A program made the translations under genes and the position numbers. Positions 59,980-64,000 of a DNA stretch of 64,000 nucleotides are shown here, piece by piece. Below the pieces are notes generated by a model that saw only the letters and a list, made by a program, of their open reading frames with translations, had not been told where the DNA came from and ran no database searches. Every line of letters starts with the position of its first letter. The first letter of the stretch is position 1. Origin of the DNA: Bog-756 sp963727955. Its GTDB lineage: Bacteria > Actinomycetota > Acidimicrobiia > Acidimicrobiales > RAAP-2. The DNA lies in contig CAVSII010000005.1 of NCBI GenBank assembly GCA_963727955.1, positions 62,001 to 126,000 on the forward strand, read 5' to 3'.

Positions 59980-61476
59980 ATGAGCGAGACGACCGCGGCG
60001 GAGCAGACGCCCATGCCACCGGCAGAGCCCGATCCGCGCCGGTGGTCGATCCTGGCGGTGGTGGTCATCGCCCAACTCATGGTTGTGCTGGACGCCTCCA
60101 TCGTGACCATCGCCCTGCCGTCCGCCCAGCGGTCCTTGCACATCTCGGTTGACAACCGGCAGTGGGTGATCACCGCCTACACCCTGGCCTTCGGAGGATT
60201 TCTCCTCCTGGGTGGCCGGATCGCCGACTTCGGGGGGCGCAAGCGTATGTTCATGGTCGGTCTCATCGGCTTTGCCGGTGCCTCCGCCCTTGGTGGTCTG
60301 GCCAACGACCAGGCCACGCTCTTCGCAGCCCGGGCCCTGCAGGGGGGTATGGCCGCTCTCATGGCTCCCGCCGCCCTTTCCATCCTCACCATCACGTTCC
60401 AGTCAGACCCGTCCGAACGGGCCAAGGCCTTCGGCGCCTACGGAGCAGTGTCCGGAGCGGGAGGGGCCATCGGCGTCCTGGCCGGTGGCATCCTCACCGA
60501 GTACGCCTCGTGGCGGTGGTGCCTGCTGGTCAACGTGCCCATCGCCATCGCCGCCGCCTTCGCCGCCTCCCGGGTCGTGCATGAGAGCCGTGCCGGTGGC
60601 ACCACCAACTACGACATACCGGGGGCTCTGTTGTCGACCGCCGGCCTGGTCAGCCTGGTGTACGGCTTCACCAAGGCGGACTCCGACGGTTGGGGAGCGG
60701 GGCCCACCCTCATCTTTCTTTCCATCGCCGTCGTGCTCCTGATCGCCTTCGTCATCGTCGAGTCCCGCTCGCAAAACCCTCTGCTGCCGCTTCGGGTGGT
60801 GGCCGAGCGCAACCGGGGCGGAGCATTTCTGGCCACATTGCTCACCGGAGCCGGTCTCTTCGCCATGTTCGTGTTCCTCAGCTATTACCTGCAAGAGGTG
60901 CTCAGGTACTCGGCCCTCCGGGCCGGTATCGCCTTCCTGCCGTTCGCAGTCGGGTTGGTGGTGGCGGCCGGACTGTCCACCGCCCTGGTGCCCCGGGTCG
61001 GGCCGCGGTTGCCCATGACCCTCGGGCTCCTCATCGGGGCCGTCGGGCTGGCCTGGCTGACGCAGATCGGCGTGGACACCTCGTTCTGGACCCATGTCCT
61101 CCCGCCCGAGGTGCTCATGAGCTTCGGGCTCGGCCTCTCCTTCCCGGCGTTGAGCAGCACCGCCCTCATCAAGGTGGCGGACCGCGACTCGGGAGTGGCC
61201 AGCGCCCTGGTCAACACCACCCAACAGGTGGGAGGCTCACTCGGCACCGCCCTGTTGAACACGGTCGCCGCCTCGGTCACGGCCAGCTTCATCGTGGCCC
61301 ACGGGCGGGGCTCGGTTGCCGCTGGCACGGTGCACGGTTTTGCCGTCGCCTTTGCCATCGGCGCCGGGTTCCTGGCCCTCGGTGCCATCGTGAGTGCGGT
61401 GTTCGTAACGGCGCACGGGGACGACCTCCCGAATCCGGCGGCAACCCCGAGCCAGACCGATCCGGCTCTGGCCTGA
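59980..61476 (+). CDS. MFS efflux transporter, DHA2 type
   Basis: 498 residues from the ATG at 59980 with GGGAGG upstream; sequence before it is not coding. About 14 helices with DHA2 motifs VLDASIVTIALPSAQRSL, WVITAYTLAFGGFLLLGGRIAD and GGRKRMF. It resembles the pump at 4651-6192 but is clearly a different subgroup and has no adjacent TetR gene. It probably exports a drug or metabolite. Neighbours give no hint of the substrate. Confidence 0.92.
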   Translation: MSETTAAEQTPMPPAEPDPRRWSILAVVVIAQLMVVLDASIVTIALPSAQRSLHISVDNRQWVITAYTLAFGGFLLLGGRIADFGGRKRMFMVGLIGFAGASALGGLANDQATLFAARALQGGMAALMAPAALSILTITFQSDPSERAKAFGAYGAVSGAGGAIGVLAGGILTEYASWRWCLLVNVPIAIAAAFAASRVVHESRAGGTTNYDIPGALLSTAGLVSLVYGFTKADSDGWGAGPTLIFLSIAVVLLIAFVIVESRSQNPLLPLRVVAERNRGGAFLATLLTGAGLFAMFVFLSYYLQEVLRYSALRAGIAFLPFAVGLVVAAGLSTALVPRVGPRLPMTLGLLIGAVGLAWLTQIGVDTSFWTHVLPPEVLMSFGLGLSFPALSSTALIKVADRDSGVASALVNTTQQVGGSLGTALLNTVAASVTASFIVAHGRGSVAAGTVHGFAVAFAIGAGFLALGAIVSAVFVTAHGDDLPNPAATPSQTDPALA

Positions 61477-61532
61477 GCCGTCACATCGCTGGCTTACACG
61501 GCGGGCTCGCTGGAGGCCGGAACCAGGTACCG

Positions 61533-61605
61533 CTCAGTATTTCGGATCGTTCCCACAGTCGTCGAGCACCATCCACCCGAGGAGACCGACGACTCGGTAT
61601 TTCGG
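61533..61605 (+). repeat. Pair of CTCRGTATTTCGG direct repeats
   Basis: CTCAGTATTTCGG (61533-61545) and CTCGGTATTTCGG (61593-61605) differ at one of 13 bases and are 60 bp apart. Both lie upstream of the DapB-like gene at 61685, whose -10 element is TATGTT. They may be regulator sites. The remaining part of this 208-bp gap shows nothing else. Confidence 0.5.
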
Positions 61606-61672
61606 CCCGGGGATAGACGTCGGACGAGCCACGGTGGCCCGTAGAACTGGCCGCCCGGCCTCGACCCAACGC

Positions 61673-61678
61673 TATGTT
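61673..61678 (+). promoter_or_regulatory. -10 element TATGTT for a leaderless transcript
   Basis: TATGTT ends 6 nt before the ATG at 61685. There is no ribosome-binding site, so a leaderless message is likely. This supports the start chosen for the DapB-like gene. Confidence 0.5.
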
Positions 61679-61684
61679 GTGCGA

Positions 61685-62749
61685 ATGCTCAGCGAATCAC
61701 GCTACCGGGTTGTCCAGTGGACCACCGGCAACGTCGGAAAGAGCTCGGTACAGGCCATTTCTGCCAACCCGAGCCTCGAACTGGTCGGATGCTATGCCTG
61801 GTCACCGGAGAAGGTCGGACGCGATGTCGGCGAGCTGTGCGGCATCGACCCGATGGGGGTGTTGGCCACCGACGACATCGAAGAGCTGCTGGCGCTGACA
61901 CCGGACTGTGTCGTGTACAACCCCATGTGGCTCGACATCGGCGAGTTGGAGCGAATCCTGTCGGCCGGTGTCAACGTGGTGGCCACCGCGGCGTTCATCA
62001 CGGGCCATAACTTGGGCGAAGGCCGCCACCGGATCGCCGAGGCGTGCCGACAGGGAAACTCGACCATGTTCGGCACAGGTATCAGCCCCGGCTTCGCCGA
62101 GCTGTTGGCCATCGTGGCCGCATCGATCTGCGACCGGGTTGACAGGATCACTATCAACGAGGCCGCCGATACGACGTTCTACGACTCGCCGGCCACCGAA
62201 CGCCCGGTGGGTCTCGGTATGCGGATCGATGACCCCGAGCTCCAAGGTATGGCCGCGCAGGGTACGGCGGTCTTCGGTGAAGCCGTGCGGATGGTGGCCG
62301 ACGCCCTCGGGGTCGAGCTCGACGACATTCACTGCGAGGCCGAGTACGCACAGACCACCGCCGATCTCGACCTCGGCTCGTGGGTCATTCCAGCGGGCTG
62401 TGTTGCCGGCGTGTCGGCCAGATGGAAAGGGTTGGTCGGCGACCAGGTTGTCGTCGCGCTCAATGTCCGCTGGCGCAAGGGCCAGACCCTGGAGCCCGAT
62501 TGGAAAATCGACCAGGACGGCTGGGTGATCCAGATCAGCGGTCGGCCCACGGTGACAGCCACCGTCGGGTTCCTGCCAGCACCCGATTTCGAGGCCGAAA
62601 CCATGGAGGACTTCATGGTGCTCGGCCACATCATGACGGCGATGCCCCCGATCAACGCCATCCCGGCGGTTGTGGCCGCAAGGCCCGGAATCGTCACCTA
62701 CAACGATCTGCCCCTGGTCCTGCCCCGTGGCGTCGTGCCGGTCGGATAG
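61685..62749 (+). CDS. DapB-like NAD(P)-dependent amine dehydrogenase family protein
   Basis: 354 residues. The N-terminal Rossmann fold opens RVVQWTTGNVGKSSVQAI with the TTGNVG nucleotide loop. The middle holds FGTGISPGFAELLAIV, and a conserved C-terminal half includes RPTVTATVGFLP and NAIPAVVAARPGIVTYNDLPLV. This matches the 2,4-diaminopentanoate-dehydrogenase/dihydrodipicolinate-reductase-like group often found in actinobacterial steroid and lipid catabolic clusters. The reaction is not established. A nitroreductase and a ketopantoate-reductase-like gene follow on the same strand. Confidence 0.85.
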   Translation: MLSESRYRVVQWTTGNVGKSSVQAISANPSLELVGCYAWSPEKVGRDVGELCGIDPMGVLATDDIEELLALTPDCVVYNPMWLDIGELERILSAGVNVVATAAFITGHNLGEGRHRIAEACRQGNSTMFGTGISPGFAELLAIVAASICDRVDRITINEAADTTFYDSPATERPVGLGMRIDDPELQGMAAQGTAVFGEAVRMVADALGVELDDIHCEAEYAQTTADLDLGSWVIPAGCVAGVSARWKGLVGDQVVVALNVRWRKGQTLEPDWKIDQDGWVIQISGRPTVTATVGFLPAPDFEAETMEDFMVLGHIMTAMPPINAIPAVVAARPGIVTYNDLPLVLPRGVVPVG

Positions 62750-62796
62750 CCAATGCTCTGCGTCGGGAGGAATCTGACCAAACGCTGCCGCAGACC

Positions 62797-63468
62797 ATGA
62801 GCGAGCCGATCACCGACGTCTGGACCGTCATGTCGACGACCCGGACGATTCGCCGCTTCACCGACGAGCCGGTTGGGGACACCGTTCTGGCCAGGTGTCT
62901 GGAGGCCGCCACCTGGGCGCCCTCCGGGGCCAACGCACAGGGGTGGCGATTTGTCGTCCTCCGATCCCCCGAGCAGCGTGCCGTGGTCGGCCAGGCTGCA
63001 GCCCGGGCTTTGGCGGTCATCGAACCGGTGTACGGCATGACCCGTCCCGCCGATGACGACCACAGCCGGCGAGCCCGCACCAACCGCGCCACCTACGAGA
63101 TCCACGACCGGGCCGGTGAGTTCACGTCGATACTGTTTGCCCAGAAGCGGTATCCGTCGGCGTCGGAACTGCTTCTCGGGGGTTCGATTTTCCCTGCCAT
63201 GCAGAACTTCCTGCTCGCCGCCCGAGCGCAGGGGCTCGGAGCCTGCCTCACCAGTTGGGCAGCCTACGGCGGCCAGGCGCTGCTCCGAGAGGCCGTAGGC
63301 GTTCCGCCCGACTGGATGCTGGCCGGGCACATCGTGGTCGGTTGGCCACGGGGCAGCCACGGGCCGGTCCGCCGCCGCCCGCTGACCGAAGTCGTCGCCC
63401 TCGACCAGTGGGACGGGCAGGCGGCCGGAATGGCGGCCAGCGGTCAGGAGCCGCCGGCGTCCAGCTAA
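62797..63468 (+). CDS. Nitroreductase-family FMN protein
   Basis: 223 residues. FMN-binding regions are RTIRRFTDEPV with the early Arg pair, WAPSGANAQGWRFVVLRSP, and the later GSIFPAMQNFLLAARAQGLGACLTSW. The charged C-terminus VVGWPRGSHGPVRRRPLTEVV closes the fold. The family reduces nitro groups, flavins, enones or iodotyrosines with NAD(P)H. It lies 47 nt after the DapB-like gene, likely the same transcript. The ribosome-binding site is weak. Confidence 0.88.
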   Translation: MSEPITDVWTVMSTTRTIRRFTDEPVGDTVLARCLEAATWAPSGANAQGWRFVVLRSPEQRAVVGQAAARALAVIEPVYGMTRPADDDHSRRARTNRATYEIHDRAGEFTSILFAQKRYPSASELLLGGSIFPAMQNFLLAARAQGLGACLTSWAAYGGQALLREAVGVPPDWMLAGHIVVGWPRGSHGPVRRRPLTEVVALDQWDGQAAGMAASGQEPPASS

Positions 63469-63573
63469 CATTTCCGCTCCAGGGCAACCCTGTGCCGGTC
63501 GCATCTTCTGACCACTGGTTGGAAGTGCGGTAAACGCCATCAGGACCTGTGGGTGCCCTGCGCTGGCAGATCC

Positions 63574-63618
63574 GCACGGGGAGATCTGCAGGGGTGGTAT
63601 GCACGGGCAGGTCTGCAG
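63574..63618 (+). repeat. Two 18-bp direct repeats, 27-bp period
   Basis: GCACGGGGAGATCTGCAG (63574-63591) and GCACGGGCAGGTCTGCAG (63601-63618) match at 16 of 18 bases. They are 62-106 nt upstream of the ketopantoate-reductase-like start. A regulatory role for tandem protein binding is possible. The rest of the 211-bp gap shows no gene. Confidence 0.6.
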
Positions 63619-63679
63619 TAGCGGCTTGACCGTGGGGAGACGGGCCACCGGGCACTTGTTGACTACTCGGAGACGGAGA

Positions 63680-64000
63680 ATGAAAATCGCCATCGTCGGA
63701 ACGGGAGCCATGGGTTCGGTGTATGCCGGCCTCCTGGGGAAGGCCGGAAACGAAGTGTGGGCCATCGACACCCGACAGGACCACGTCGATGCCATAGCCA
63801 CCTCCGGCCTGACCGTGTCGGGTGCCAGCGGTACCTATGTCGTCGACAACCTGCATGTCGGCCGCTCGCCCCGGGACGCCGGACGTTGTGACGTGTGGGT
63901 CATCGCAACCAAGGCGGCGGATGTCGAAGAGGTGGCAGCGACGATTGCACCTCTGCTCCAGCCCGACAGCGTGGTCATGGCCTTCCAGAACGGGCTCGGT
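63680..64000 (+). CDS. Ketopantoate reductase (ApbA/PanE)-family protein, 5' part only
   Basis: 107 codons present, cut by the window end. ATG with GGAG 5-8 nt upstream. The NADPH loop is MKIAIVGTGAMGSVYAGLLGKAG, then VWAIDTRQDHVDAIATSGL and the family strand VWVIATKAADVEEVAATI ... MAFQNGLG. Family members reduce 2-keto acids such as ketopantoate; actinobacterial paralogues have other substrates, so pantothenate synthesis is not assured. Same strand as the nitroreductase, but 211 bp apart, with direct repeats between. Confidence 0.85.
   Translation, partial: MKIAIVGTGAMGSVYAGLLGKAGNEVWAIDTRQDHVDAIATSGLTVSGASGTYVVDNLHVGRSPRDAGRCDVWVIATKAADVEEVAATIAPLLQPDSVVMAFQNGLG

Noticed and set aside
1..64000. 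Transposons, prophage, integrases, attachment sites, rRNA and tRNA genes
   Set aside because: No transposase or integrase motifs, no terminal repeats flanking a gene set, and no tRNA-like or rRNA-like sequence was recognised on either strand by eye. A tRNAscan or ISfinder search would settle this.

Overview
The window is GC-rich, densely coded DNA from a high-GC actinobacterium. The gene content (many SDR oxidoreductases, an F420-type LLM oxidoreductase, MaoC hydratases, paired amidohydrolases, PspC/DUF1707 proteins, a Sulfotransfer_3-type enzyme, several apparently leaderless starts) suggests Acidimicrobiia or a near relative. That placement is inference from gene content; no rRNA, tRNA or marker gene is visible. 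No CRISPR array, transposase, integrase or phage structural gene was found.

Layout. 1-6.2 kb (minus strand): a DHA2 efflux pump, then a tightly packed operon of sulfotransferase, MBL-fold hydrolase, SDR, VOC protein and zinc alcohol dehydrogenase (cut by the window edge). The pump is divergent from a TetR regulator, with three GGAGG-N3-CCTCC boxes between them. 7.0-8.0 kb: a two-gene MaoC hydratase. 8.0-8.5 kb: a non-coding, AT-richer stretch with several hairpins. 8.5-16.2 kb: DUF2461, a NUDIX/winged-helix protein, a TIR-membrane-propeller protein that meets a broken YVTN propeller gene tail to tail, DUF5996, a secreted beta-helix protein and an XRE regulator behind a long palindrome. 16.3-21.3 kb: LLM oxidoreductase, a Bax-inhibitor-1-like protein, and a PspC-histidine kinase/LuxR response-regulator pair next to PspC and DUF1707 genes. 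21.4-28.2 kb: a GH18 protein, a PEP-utilising phosphotransferase split into two genes in reversed domain order with a cyclic-nucleotide-binding domain, an Eis-like acetyltransferase and two uncharacterised proteins.

28.4-32.6 kb holds two converging paralogous amidohydrolases, one coupled to an SDR and one to an acetoacetate-decarboxylase-family protein. 32.8-37.4 kb has a GGDEF-EAL membrane protein, an MFS transporter, a small protein and a cupin. 37.4-48.0 kb is a carbohydrate and redox island: a GH15 glucoamylase/trehalase-like enzyme divergent from an SDR, then SCP2-like protein, glycogen-debranching-like enzyme, type II NADH dehydrogenase, MFS, GMC oxidoreductase and aquaporin. 48.1-53.2 kb: SDR, zinc dehydrogenase, then three genes (PhyH dioxygenase, MBL hydrolase, secreted-repeat protein) each broken by apparent single-base insertions, with a 19-bp tandem repeat among them. 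53.4-58.2 kb: an ABC exporter operon headed by a PadR regulator with a perfect 19-bp palindrome, divergent from a PAS-GGDEF diguanylate cyclase. 58.2-64.0 kb: a BNR/Asp-box secreted protein, a second DHA2 pump, a DapB-like dehydrogenase, a nitroreductase and the start of a ketopantoate-reductase-like gene.

Several frames are broken in the same direction (+1), which fits either real pseudogenes or uncorrected insertion errors in the assembly. Those entries should be checked against reads before biological interpretation.
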